64,000 nt of DNA from Bacteroides sp. 43_108 (GTDB taxonomy: Bacteria; Bacteroidota; Bacteroidia; Bacteroidales; Bacteroidaceae): assembly GCA_001915545.1 (NCBI GenBank), contig MNQS01000023.1, forward strand, positions 62,001-126,000. The letters are read 5' to 3'. Positions 15,510-24,548 of this stretch are shown here, piece after piece (position 1 is the first letter of the stretch; every line of letters starts with the position of its first letter). The position numbers and the translations under genes are program-made. A model generated the notes under the pieces. That model was not told where the DNA came from. It made no database searches and was given only the letters and a program-made list of their open reading frames with translations.

Positions 15510-16528
15510 TTCTTTGCTACCTCCCCGAATCTTTTAGGTTTACAATAATTGTTGATGAGCGGTGTGAAAGCGTTCATTATAAGAATCGCAAATGACATAC
15601 CTTCAGGATAAGCACCATAGTTACGTATCACAACAGTCAGGAATCCGATGGCAACACCGTATACTATCTGTCCTTTTGCAGACATAGGCGATGTCACATA
15701 GTCTGTTGCCATGAAGATGGCACCAAGCATGAGTCCGCCGGTCAGAAGTTCATAGACTGGAGAAACATAACTTTCAGGCTTTACGAGATAAAGTATTCCT
15801 GAGAATACGAAAACTGTTCCAATGATTGAAACCGGGATATGCCAAGTGATGATCTTGCGTGAAAGCATGAAGATAAGACCAATGATCAAAGCTGCTGCGC
15901 TCACCTCTCCCAAACATCCTGCACCGAAGTGCTGTCCAGGATTACCGATGAACATGTCGAACCAGTCGATGCTGTTTATCTTGTCGAGGATTGCCTGATG
16001 CTCCTGCGGATCTGTAACCTTGAAGAGCTGCTTAGCCAAAGAAAGCGGAGTAGCTTCTGTTGTTGCATCAAGATATCCCATCTGTCCTGCCACCGGCCAG
16101 CTTGTCATCTGTACAGGGAACGAGATGAGCAGGAATGCACGTCCTGCAAGTGCAGGGTTGAAAAGGTTGCATCCGAGTCCGCCGAAAGTCATCTTTACGA
16201 CACCGATTGCAAACAATGCTCCCACAATTACAATCCATACAGGAATGTTTGAAGGCATGTTGAATGCAAGAAGGATACCTGTCAATATAGCAGAACCATC
16301 AGTTATGGTCAGCTTGTTGTTGCCGAGCATGAAGCGGTTGATGAACCATTCGAAGAATACGCATGATATCACAGACGTTGCCGTCACCACTAAAGCTCCA
16401 AGTCCGAAAAATATGAACGAAACAATCAATGCCGGTATAAGTGCAATGATTACGCCATACATATTCTTTTTCACACTGTCACAGCTATGAACGTGAGGTG
16501 ATAAAGATACTACTAATTTATTTGCCAT
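15506..16528 (-). CDS. rnfD: RnfD, FMN-carrying membrane subunit of the Rnf complex
   Basis: 340 residues and about nine to ten transmembrane helices. The covalent FMN site appears as TTEATPLSLAKQ (compare SGATPL in other RnfD), followed by the family's GCLGEVSAAALIIG segment. A second flag is GGLMLGAIFMATDYVTSP. Start fits the usual N-terminus VSLSPHVHSCDSVKKNMYGV. It overlaps rnfG by four bases and follows rnfC by 11 bases. Confidence 0.96.
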   Translation of the reverse strand: MANKLVVSLSPHVHSCDSVKKNMYGVIIALIPALIVSFIFFGLGALVVTATSVISCVFFEWFINRFMLGNNKLTITDGSAILTGILLAFNMPSNIPVWIVIVGALFAIGVVKMTFGGLGCNLFNPALAGRAFLLISFPVQMTSWPVAGQMGYLDATTEATPLSLAKQLFKVTDPQEHQAILDKINSIDWFDMFIGNPGQHFGAGCLGEVSAAALIIGLIFMLSRKIITWHIPVSIIGTVFVFSGILYLVKPESYVSPVYELLTGGLMLGAIFMATDYVTSPMSAKGQIVYGVAIGFLTVVIRNYGAYPEGMSFAILIMNAFTPLINNYCKPKRFGEVAKK

Positions 16529-16539
16529 AATCTACTTAT

Positions 16540-17886
16540 TTACTTTTTAGTGTTTCGGGCTCTGATTATGCCCATAACTGTTGATTTTCCAAGACGGATA
16601 AGATCAAGCATAGGACGGTTTGAAGGACATGTGAACTGGCACGAACCGCACTCGATGCAGCTTGTAATGCCGGCATCCTCAACCTTTTCCCACAAGCCTG
16701 CACCTGAACATGTAGCCAAGAGGTAAGGTTCGAGTCCCATAGGACAAGCTCCCACACACTTTGCACATCTGATGCACGGCTGAGGTTCTGCTCTTCTCGC
16801 CTCTTTCTGGTTCATAATGAGCACGCCAGATGATCCCTTGCATATCGGCACTTCTATATTCATCAGCGCCTTACCCATCATAGGACCACCGCCGATGACC
16901 TTGCCTGTATCTTCCGGCAGACCACCGCAAGCATCAATGAGCTGGCTCATAGGAGTACCCATTCTGACGAGCAGGTTGCTTGGATGAGCAAGACTCTTTC
17001 CTGTTACAGTAACGATTCTCTCGAAGAGAGGTTTATTCTTCATAACTGCCTCATATACAGCGTATGCAGTTCCTACGTTCTGAATTATAGCTCCAACACT
17101 TACAGGCAGAGCTGGAGGTGCAGGTACCTGACGTCCTACAACAGCATCGATAAGCTGTTTCTCACCGCCCTGCGGATATTTCACCTTCAAAGGAACTACC
17201 TCAATGCCCGGACAAGATGCAGCCTTCTCAGTCATCAGCTTGATGGCATCAGGCTTATTGTTCTCTATGGCAATGAAAGCCTTTGTCACATTGGCTGCCT
17301 TCATGAGGAGCTGAACACCGACAAGAATCTGATCGGCCTTCTCAAGCATGAGTCTGTGGTCGGCTGTGAGGTAAGGTTCGCACTCTACAGCGTTTATAAT
17401 GACCCATTCAGGTTTTGAACCTGGAGGCGGCATAAGCTTCACGTGGCAAGGGAAGCAGGCTCCACCCATACCAACGATACCGGCTTTCTGAATTTTCTCT
17501 ATAATCTGCTTTCCAGTCAGTTCTGGCATGTCGGACATCTTGACAAGCTTGTCGCTTCTGTCAATTTCTTCCATCCATTCGTCACCTTCCACCGTTATAT
17601 ATATAGCAGGCTTCTTGTATCCGCTGGCGTCAACCACAGTGTCAACCTTCTGCACAGTACCCGAAACAGAAGAGTATATATGAGCAGAAACGAAACCGCC
17701 GGCTTCGGCAATCATCTGTCCCACCTTTACCTTATCGCCTTTCTGCACGATAGCCTTTGCAGGAGCACCAATATGCTGGCTCAAAGGGAAAACAGCAACC
17801 TTTGGCAGTTCGGCAACCTTTATCGGTTCGCCGGCCGACAATTTGTTCTCTGCCGGATGAACTCCACCAATTCTAAATGTCTTCAC
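16540..17886 (-). CDS. rnfC: RnfC, NADH-dehydrogenase-like subunit of the Rnf complex
   Basis: 448 residues. An N-terminal barrel-sandwich domain (about 20-90), then the NADH/FMN-binding Rossmann-like domain (GMGGACFPCHVKLMPP, then NAVECEPYLTADHRLM), a SLBB domain, and two [4Fe-4S] motifs near the C-terminus: CIRCAKCVGACPMG and CIECGSCQFTCPSNRP. This subunit probably exchanges electrons with NAD(H) at the cytoplasmic face. Length and order are normal. Confidence 0.96.
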   Translation of the reverse strand: MKTFRIGGVHPAENKLSAGEPIKVAELPKVAVFPLSQHIGAPAKAIVQKGDKVKVGQMIAEAGGFVSAHIYSSVSGTVQKVDTVVDASGYKKPAIYITVEGDEWMEEIDRSDKLVKMSDMPELTGKQIIEKIQKAGIVGMGGACFPCHVKLMPPPGSKPEWVIINAVECEPYLTADHRLMLEKADQILVGVQLLMKAANVTKAFIAIENNKPDAIKLMTEKAASCPGIEVVPLKVKYPQGGEKQLIDAVVGRQVPAPPALPVSVGAIIQNVGTAYAVYEAVMKNKPLFERIVTVTGKSLAHPSNLLVRMGTPMSQLIDACGGLPEDTGKVIGGGPMMGKALMNIEVPICKGSSGVLIMNQKEARRAEPQPCIRCAKCVGACPMGLEPYLLATCSGAGLWEKVEDAGITSCIECGSCQFTCPSNRPMLDLIRLGKSTVMGIIRARNTKK

Positions 17887-17938
17887 TTTCTATATCTATT
17901 TATATAAGTTCTTAAATAAATGTTCAGGTTCTCTCGTT

Positions 17939-18850
17939 TCATTTAGCCTCCTCTGCAGGCTTAGCAGTCTCTGCTGCTTTCGGAGCAGCGGCTGGTTTTG
18001 GAGCTGCAGGCTTAGCAGGACGCGGAGGCATGTTCAGAGCATGTATTACATTCTTTGGACATTCATCCTCGCACTTGCGGCACATCTTGCACTTGTCAGG
18101 ATCGACGTATGCCACGTTGTTCTGAACATGTACAGCATCGAACGGACAAACCTTCTCGCACTTGCCGCATGCTATGCAGGCTGCAGAACAAGCCTTCATC
18201 GCAGCAGCACCCTTCTCCTGATTCATGCAGGCAACGTATATGCCCATCTTCTTCGTGCCTTTCACATGGCGTATCTCGATGATGTTTCGAGGACATGCCT
18301 TGGCACAAGCTCCACAGGCCGTACATTTGTCGGCATTTACTTCAGGTATGCCTGTTTCAGGGTTCATGCTTATAGCACCGAACTGACATGCAGAGACACA
18401 GTCGCCGCATCCGAGACAGCCATACGCACATGCTGTTTCACCGCTGCTCACAGTGTTCTGCACACGACAGCTGCGTACACCGTCGTAAACAGCCACCTTC
18501 GGACGGTTGGCACAAGTACCGTTACATCTAACCACGGCAAGTTTAGGTGCTGCGACACCCACTTCCATTCCCAATATCGCAGCAATCTTGTCCATTACCT
18601 GCTGGCCTCCAACAGGACATGACAAGCCTTCCAACGAACCAGCATCGGCCGCCTTGACGCATGCAGATGCCATACCTCCACATCCAGGGAAACCGCATCC
18701 ACCGCAATTGGCCTGCGGAAGAACTTCTGATATCTTACCGATACGAGGATCTTCCTTAACTGCAAATTTCTTGGCCACAATGTAGAGCACGAATGCCGCT
18801 ATCAGACCTATTGCGCCCAATACGATTACAGCAATAAGAATTACGTTCAT
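17939..18850 (-). CDS. rnfB: RnfB, ferredoxin-interacting iron-sulfur subunit of the Rnf complex
   Basis: 303 residues. N-terminal transmembrane helix (about 4-26), a four-Cys domain with NCGGCGFPGCGG, then several ferredoxin-like clusters: CAYGCLGCGDCVSACQF, CTACGACAKACPRN, CIACGKCEKVCPFD and CKMCRKCEDECPKN. It takes electrons from ferredoxin. The last 25 residues are a Pro/Ala/Lys-rich tail, probably flexible. It sits 52 bases before rnfC in the operon and 32 bases after the RseC-like gene. Confidence 0.96.
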   Translation of the reverse strand: MNVILIAVIVLGAIGLIAAFVLYIVAKKFAVKEDPRIGKISEVLPQANCGGCGFPGCGGMASACVKAADAGSLEGLSCPVGGQQVMDKIAAILGMEVGVAAPKLAVVRCNGTCANRPKVAVYDGVRSCRVQNTVSSGETACAYGCLGCGDCVSACQFGAISMNPETGIPEVNADKCTACGACAKACPRNIIEIRHVKGTKKMGIYVACMNQEKGAAAMKACSAACIACGKCEKVCPFDAVHVQNNVAYVDPDKCKMCRKCEDECPKNVIHALNMPPRPAKPAAPKPAAAPKAAETAKPAEEAK

Positions 18851-18882
18851 AAAGCAATTTTTTATTTTTTAGTTGTTAATTA

Positions 18883-19302
18883 TTAGTAATGTCTAAGGCT
18901 GAAAAAAAACGACCTGTCTATACGGTCCCTACGCAGATAAAGAATGAAATAGTAGACAGCAAGCAGGACCAGTGCACCGGCAATGCTGACAATTTCAGCA
19001 ACGTGCATCACCGATGAGCATACAATTATCCATGCGAGCATCAGCGCCATAGGATAAGCAAAAGCCAGCATCACGGCCTTGCGCCCCATCGACATGGATG
19101 CACACACGACAACCTTGTCGCCGACCTCATAAGATTCATACTCTTCTGCGGTCACATCGACAATTTTTTCCTTACTTTCGGATGAATTGCACATTGATCT
19201 TGCGTGACATGAGGAACAGGCCGATGACTGAACAATCTTAACCTTCACTCTACAACCATCTACGTCCTCAACGACCCCAAGATGTTCTATCTGGTTTTTC
19301 AT
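18883..19302 (-). CDS. RseC/SoxR-reducing-system family membrane protein
   Basis: 139 residues. The cytoplasmic N-terminal part has a four-Cys cluster (CSSCHARSMC), followed by a beta-rich segment and two transmembrane helices (about 72-92 and 96-117). This is the RseC_MucC family; in E. coli rseC and the rnf-like rsx genes both take part in reducing SoxR. It heads the rnf operon here. Its role is probably to assist the redox complex, which is inference. Confidence 0.88.
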   Translation of the reverse strand: MKNQIEHLGVVEDVDGCRVKVKIVQSSACSSCHARSMCNSSESKEKIVDVTAEEYESYEVGDKVVVCASMSMGRKAVMLAFAYPMALMLAWIIVCSSVMHVAEIVSIAGALVLLAVYYFILYLRRDRIDRSFFFSLRHY

Positions 19303-19334
19303 ATATTTGCAAACTGCACTTTACAATTATCACG

Positions 19335-19364
19335 CAAAAATAGTATTAAATAATTAAAAACAAT
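19335..19364 (-). promoter_or_regulatory. Promoter of the rseC–rnf operon
   Basis: On the minus strand ATTG (19361-19364), an 18-base spacer and TATTTTTG (19335-19342), a full -7 match with a near match at -33 and a slightly short spacer. The start would be near 19329, about 27 bases before the first codon. Confidence 0.5.
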
Positions 19365-19715
19365 AAGTTTGTGAAAGTATTTTAGCCATAGCGGAAAACT
19401 TTTTTCCCATACTGAAAACAAGGTGCGAGCTTATGTACAAAATATGTTCCGAATAGGAAACATAGCAAAATAACAGGTCTTCACTGTTATTGCAGAATTT
19501 GTGGAAAGATACAGGCAAAAGAAGTGTTCGGCATGTCGGCAAACACGATGCGTTGGCTTACAAAAGAACAAACACACTGCAAAAAGTTTTTTTTAATATG
19601 AAACCATAGCCCTAAAACGGAATATAATGTATACTTTTGCACCCGTAAAATTCTTAAATCTCAACACAAAAGCAATAATACAAAACTAAACCCATCAAAA
19701 AAAACAGAAAAAATC
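19365..19715. other. Intergenic region upstream of the DUF418 gene
   Basis: No coding sequence I can support. It holds a -7-like TACTTTTG at 19632-19639 that may serve the DUF418 gene, without a clear -33 element. I see no other structure. Confidence 0.4.
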
Positions 19716-20882
19716 ATGGTTGACAAGATCAAGGTACACGCCCGCATCGATGTTGCTGACGTGCTTCGTGGACTTGCCGTTATGGGCATTATTCTGCTCC
19801 ACAGCATCGAACACTTCAATTTCTACTCATTTCCCGACACAAGCCAGCAAAGCGAATGGCTTAATTTCAGCGACCGCGCCATCTGGGACGGCATGTTCTT
19901 CATGTTCGGCGGAAAGGCATACGCTGTATTTGCCCTGCTTTTCGGATTCAGTTTTTTCATACAAGACGACAATCAGCGTCTGCGCGGACATGACTTCCGC
20001 CTCCGTTTCTGCTGGCGTCTTGTACTCCTATTCATATTCGGAAACATAAATGCATCCTTCTTCACAGCCGAAGTGCTTGTGCTCTACTCTCTCGTCGGCT
20101 TCATACTCCCTCTGGTTTGCAGATTCAACGACAAATGGCTTCTCATCATAGCCTGCGTACTCCTTATACAGCCAATACCGCTTTACCACGTGATAAGAGC
20201 AACACTGGACCCTTCCTACATCACTCCGGTCATTCCGACATCGCAGTATTGGGGAGCGGCACGCGAAGTTCAGATGAACGGTACATTCCTCGAGACTCTG
20301 AAAGTAAACCTTTACGAAGGACAGATAGCCAGCCTTGCATGGGCCTGGGACAACGGAAGAGTATTCCAGACTGCCTCACTCTTCATTTTTGGTCTTCTGA
20401 TAGGACGCCGCAATCTGTTCTGCCGTGAAAACCTTCCGTTCTGGAACAAAGTGCTGTGCGGTTCACTGATAACCTTCTTCCCACTCTACGGCATCGGCAA
20501 CATGCTTCCAGACTTCATCACGAACAAGTCCATCCTCGTACCGCTATTGCTGATTGTCAGCTCATTATACAAATTTGCCTTCATGCTTATGCTCGTATCG
20601 GGTGTACTCTTCGCATTCTACCGCACTAATCTGCACGACAAGCTTATGACCTTCACTTCATACGGCAAGATGAGTCTGACCAACTATATTACGCAAAGCA
20701 TCATCGGTTCGATGCTCTTCTACCATTGGGGATTCAGCCTCCACGATGACCTGGGCATAACAGCCAGCATTATAGTAGGTGCAATTATCTTCGTTCTGCA
20801 GTTTGCATTCTGCAGATGGTGGATGAAGAGCCACAAGCACGGTCCGCTGGAATATCTTTGGAAAAAAGCCACATGGCTGTAA
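19716..20882 (+). CDS. DUF418-family integral membrane protein
   Basis: 388 residues with about nine to ten transmembrane helices. The N-terminus contains the DUF418 hallmark DVLRGLAVMGIILLHSIEHF, and the C-terminal half includes LTNYITQSIIGSMLFYHWGF, the conserved core of the family. DUF418 proteins are related in sequence to membrane acyltransferases, but no biochemical role is established. It stands alone and ends near a hairpin at 20951-20984. The start at 19716 is the only one that keeps the short basic N-terminus before the first helix. Confidence 0.88.
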   Translation: MVDKIKVHARIDVADVLRGLAVMGIILLHSIEHFNFYSFPDTSQQSEWLNFSDRAIWDGMFFMFGGKAYAVFALLFGFSFFIQDDNQRLRGHDFRLRFCWRLVLLFIFGNINASFFTAEVLVLYSLVGFILPLVCRFNDKWLLIIACVLLIQPIPLYHVIRATLDPSYITPVIPTSQYWGAAREVQMNGTFLETLKVNLYEGQIASLAWAWDNGRVFQTASLFIFGLLIGRRNLFCRENLPFWNKVLCGSLITFFPLYGIGNMLPDFITNKSILVPLLLIVSSLYKFAFMLMLVSGVLFAFYRTNLHDKLMTFTSYGKMSLTNYITQSIIGSMLFYHWGFSLHDDLGITASIIVGAIIFVLQFAFCRWWMKSHKHGPLEYLWKKATWL

Positions 20883-20909
20883 GCTAAGAAGCACGCAACC
20901 GAAAGTACA

Positions 20910-20983
20910 AGGGCTCGCGGCGGAAAACGCAAGGGCTCACAACTCAATCCGCGAGGGCTCGGAATTTCATTTCCAAGCCCTCG
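20910..20983. repeat. Four copies of a 9-base motif with 21-22 base period
   Basis: AAGGGCTCG (20910), AAGGGCTCA (20932), GAGGGCTCG (20953) and, inverted, AAGCCCTCG (20975). Start-to-start distances are 22, 21 and 22 bases, close to two helical turns. A related cluster lies at 50198-50272. Confidence 0.6.
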
Positions 20984-20993
20984 CAATTTTTTT
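20951..20993 (+). terminator. Terminator after the DUF418 gene
   Basis: GCGAGGGCTCGGAA (20951-20964) pairs with TTCCAAGCCCTCGC (20971-20984), 14 positions with one mismatch and a 6-base loop, followed by a T-run. It is made from the last two copies of the repeat described at 20910-20983. Confidence 0.75.
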
Positions 20994-21179
20994 GCAGGCC
21001 TAAGAAAACATACAACATTTACAGAGAACATCCGAGACTGCGCGACTGAGCTGGCAAAAACGACATACATGCGGATTCTGTTAAACCAGCAAGTGTTATA
21101 TTTGCATAATAAAAAACATGACCCGGTTATAATACTTACAGGGTTACTATGGAAAACGTAAAAGCAACTACAAGACAAT

Positions 21180-21896
21180 ATGGGAGCACAATTTTTCAAG
21201 TTCAAGAAATTCACCATCCATCACGACCTATGTGCAATGAAAGCCGGCACCGATGCTGTACTTCTGGGAAGCTGGTGCACAGTATGCAGCCATTCACGAA
21301 TACTCGACATCGGAACCGGAAGCGGCATCATCGCACTGATGCTGGCTCAGAGAGAAGAGAATTCAATCATAACTGCAATAGACAACGATATAAACGCTAT
21401 AAAACAAGCTTTTATAAATGTAAATAATTCCATATTTAAAGAAAATATCGAGGTACAGGAAGCCGACTTCAGAACCTTTGCACAAGAAACCGAAAACGAA
21501 TCATACGACAGCATCGTAAGCAACCCTCCATACTTCGAGGAAGAGGCATTCTCGCCAGACAAGAGCAGAAACGCGGCAAGACACACATCGTCCCTCCCTT
21601 TTGCCGAACTCATACACGGCTCGGCCACTCTACTGAAACATCAAGGGACTTTCAGTCTGATTGTGCCTTGCACTGCAGCCAGAACCGTCATCGTGCTGGC
21701 CGCAGCTGAAGGACTTTACCTCTCGCGCAGAACTGACGTATCGGACAGCATAAAGAAAACACCTGTGAGGTCTTTACTGGAATTCAGAAAGACAAATAGT
21801 CCTACGGCACAATCTTTGCTGTACATACACAACAACGGCGGGACATACTCAGACGAATTCAAAGAACTCACAAAGGACTTCTACTTGAACTTCTGA
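21180..21896 (+). CDS. trmN6: tRNA1(Val) (adenine37-N6)-methyltransferase
   Basis: 238 residues. A class I SAM-dependent methyltransferase: motif I ILDIGTGSGIIALMLAQ, then the N6-adenine motif NPPYFEE. The N-terminal stretch FKFKKFTIHHDLCAMKAGTD is typical of the TrmN6 (YfiC) family, which methylates A37 of tRNA1(Val). Length is normal. A reading frame starting at 21149 overlaps it in another frame but has no recognisable content. Confidence 0.88.
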   Translation: MGAQFFKFKKFTIHHDLCAMKAGTDAVLLGSWCTVCSHSRILDIGTGSGIIALMLAQREENSIITAIDNDINAIKQAFINVNNSIFKENIEVQEADFRTFAQETENESYDSIVSNPPYFEEEAFSPDKSRNAARHTSSLPFAELIHGSATLLKHQGTFSLIVPCTAARTVIVLAAAEGLYLSRRTDVSDSIKKTPVRSLLEFRKTNSPTAQSLLYIHNNGGTYSDEFKELTKDFYLNF

Positions 21897-22069
21897 GAAA
21901 AGCTTGCTGATGAAAGCAAAATTCAAAATGACACAGAAAATGACACATCGGGCATAAATGCAAAAGAATCAATAACAGAAATGTCATAATTTATTTGTAG
22001 ATTTGCACCGTTTTGTGCACATTTATCAGTGCAGAAACTTTTTTCCACAAAAGAAAGATATACGAAGAA

Positions 22070-24547
22070 ATGAAAAAATTTAAGCTAGACGGCGTTGACG
22101 AACAGACAAAAGACAGTTCCATCTCACTGATAGCTGACTTTGACGGAGCTGAAGATCAGATTCCAGACGCAGAAATCAACAAAGACGACATAGCCATACT
22201 ACCGCTGAGAAACATGACATTGTTTCCAGGTGTCATACTGCCGGTAGGAATAGGCAGAAAATCATCAATGATGCTTCTCAACGAAGCTTTCAAGCAGAGC
22301 CAATACATCGGTGTATTCTGCCAGAAAGACGACAGTGTGGAAGCACCTGAAGCAACAGACCTGTGCCATATAGGTGTGGCAGCAAAGGTTCTGAGAATTC
22401 TTGAACTGCCTGACGGCTCAAAAACAGCCATCCTGCAGGGATTCAACAGACTCAAGCTGGTAGACCTCAATCAAACATCACCTTACCTGAAAGGAAAGGT
22501 TGAGAAACTGCACGACGAAATTCCTTCGCCGAACGACAGAGAATTTACTGCTGTGGTCGAAGCATGCAAGGAAATGGCAGAAAAGGTTCTGAAAACATCA
22601 GAAAACAGCAGGATTGACTCATCCTTTGCACTGAAGAACATCTCCAACAAGGTGTTCCTCATCAACTTCCTGTGTGCAAACATCCCTATAAACAACAAAG
22701 AGCGTATATCACTGCTCAACGAGGACTTCGTTTCGGCACGAGCATACAAGCTTCTGACTGTTCTCAACAGAGAATTCCAGTTCGCCATGCTGAAGGCCAA
22801 CATCCAGATGCGCACACGCGAAGAACTCGACAAGCAGCAGCGCGACTACTTCCTGCAGCAGGAACTCCGCAACATACAGGAAGAGCTCGGAGACAACAGC
22901 GACAATGAGATTGAGGAACTCGTTGCACGCAGCAAGAAAAAGAAATGGAGCAAGGAAGTTGGTGAAATATTCACAAAGGAACTGGGCAAGCTGGAGCACA
23001 TGAACCCTCAAAGTCCTGACTTCAACGTGCAGTACAACTACCTCGACACAATGCTCAATCTTCCTTGGAACGAGTATACAAGCGACAACTTCAACCTGAC
23101 CAATGCCGAAAAGGTGCTCAACAAGGACCACTACGGAATGGAGAAAGTGAAGGAACGCATACTCGAACACCTCGCCGTGCTCAAGATGAGAGGTGACTTC
23201 AAGAGTCCGATAATATGCCTTTACGGCCCTCCAGGAGTCGGAAAGACATCGCTTGGAAAGAGCATCGCACGCGCCATGAAGAGACAATACGTCAGAGTAT
23301 CGCTCGGAGGATTGCATGACGAAGCAGAAATCCGCGGACACAGAAAGACATACATCGGTGCTATGCCGGGAAGAATAATCAAGAGCCTCATAAAGGCCAA
23401 AAGCTCTAATCCGGTGTTCATTCTCGATGAAATCGACAAGGTGTCGCAGGCAAACTTCAACGGCGACCCGTCGGCAGCACTACTGGAAGTGCTCGATCCG
23501 GAACAGAACAACACGTTCCACGACAATTTCCTCGACATCGATTACGACCTTTCAAAGGTTATGTTCATCGCTACTGCCAACAACATCGGCAATATCCCTG
23601 CTCCACTCCTCGACAGAATGGAACTTATTGAGGTCAGCGGATACCTTACAGAGGAAAAGATAGAAATAGCCAAGCGTCATCTTGTACCGAAAGAGCTTGA
23701 AAACCTCGGCATGGAGAAAAAAGAGCTCAAGATATCAAAGGGTGCGCTGGAAAAGATTATAGAATCGTACACACGCGAATCTGGAGTCAGAGAGCTGGAC
23801 AAGAAAATCAACAAATTGTTCAGAAAGATTACTCTGGAATATGCTAAGAACGACACACTCCCAGACCATGAACTCAAAGCCGGCGACATGGCCAAATATC
23901 TTGGTCCGGAAGAATATACACGCGACAAATACCAAGGCAACAAGTATGCCGGTGTTGTGACCGGACTTGCATGGACAGCTGTAGGCGGAGAAATCCTCTT
24001 TGTTGAAACTAGCCTGAGCCGCGGAAAAGCCGGCAAGCTGACCCTTACAGGTAATCTCGGCGACGTGATGAAGGAATCAGCAGTACTTGCACTGGAATAT
24101 CTGAAAGCACATGCAGATAAGTTTGGCATCGACTACAGAATATTCGACAACTGGAACATTCACATACACGTTCCTGAAGGAGCTGTGCCTAAAGATGGTC
24201 CGTCTGCAGGAATTACTATTGCCACTTCTATCGCATCGGCATTGACTCAGCGCAAGGTACGCGCCAATGTGGCTATGACCGGCGAGATAACCCTGCGAGG
24301 TAAGGTGCTTCCTGTTGGCGGTATAAAGGAAAAGATTCTTGCAGCAAAACGTGCCGGAATAACCGACATCCTGATTTGCAAGGAAAACAAGAAGGACATC
24401 GAACAGATTCCGGAGAAATATCTCAAGGGAGTAAGTTTCCACTATGTTGAGGATGTGAAGGATGTGCTCAAATTTGCACTGCTCGACGAGAAAGTGGACA
24501 ACGCCATAGATCTGACAATAAAAGAGGAAGAAGAAAAGAAGAGCTGA
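22070..24547 (+). CDS. lon: Lon protease, ATP-dependent serine protease
   Basis: 825 residues from ATG 22070. The N-terminal substrate-binding domain begins at about residue 40 (LPLRNMTLFPGVILPV). The AAA+ module has Walker A GPPGVGKTS (from residue 386) and Walker B VFILDEIDKV. The C-terminal protease domain carries the catalytic Ser712 (PKDGPSAGIT) and Lys755 (GGIKEK). The frame is open to 22013, but 22070 gives the usual N-terminus and leaves room for a -7 element (TAGATTTG, 21998-22005). Lon degrades misfolded and regulatory proteins. The stop is one base before tgt. Confidence 0.97.
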   Translation: MKKFKLDGVDEQTKDSSISLIADFDGAEDQIPDAEINKDDIAILPLRNMTLFPGVILPVGIGRKSSMMLLNEAFKQSQYIGVFCQKDDSVEAPEATDLCHIGVAAKVLRILELPDGSKTAILQGFNRLKLVDLNQTSPYLKGKVEKLHDEIPSPNDREFTAVVEACKEMAEKVLKTSENSRIDSSFALKNISNKVFLINFLCANIPINNKERISLLNEDFVSARAYKLLTVLNREFQFAMLKANIQMRTREELDKQQRDYFLQQELRNIQEELGDNSDNEIEELVARSKKKKWSKEVGEIFTKELGKLEHMNPQSPDFNVQYNYLDTMLNLPWNEYTSDNFNLTNAEKVLNKDHYGMEKVKERILEHLAVLKMRGDFKSPIICLYGPPGVGKTSLGKSIARAMKRQYVRVSLGGLHDEAEIRGHRKTYIGAMPGRIIKSLIKAKSSNPVFILDEIDKVSQANFNGDPSAALLEVLDPEQNNTFHDNFLDIDYDLSKVMFIATANNIGNIPAPLLDRMELIEVSGYLTEEKIEIAKRHLVPKELENLGMEKKELKISKGALEKIIESYTRESGVRELDKKINKLFRKITLEYAKNDTLPDHELKAGDMAKYLGPEEYTRDKYQGNKYAGVVTGLAWTAVGGEILFVETSLSRGKAGKLTLTGNLGDVMKESAVLALEYLKAHADKFGIDYRIFDNWNIHIHVPEGAVPKDGPSAGITIATSIASALTQRKVRANVAMTGEITLRGKVLPVGGIKEKILAAKRAGITDILICKENKKDIEQIPEKYLKGVSFHYVEDVKDVLKFALLDEKVDNAIDLTIKEEEEKKS

Positions 24548-24548
24548 C

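Noticed and set aside
21149-21427. Plus-strand frame starting just upstream of the methyltransferase gene
   Set aside because: It overlaps the methyltransferase in another frame and has no recognisable content, although its start lies upstream and could compete for ribosomes.
22709-23341. 210-residue minus-strand frame within lon
   Set aside because: Leu/Val-rich antisense frame of a highly conserved protease gene; no recognisable domain.
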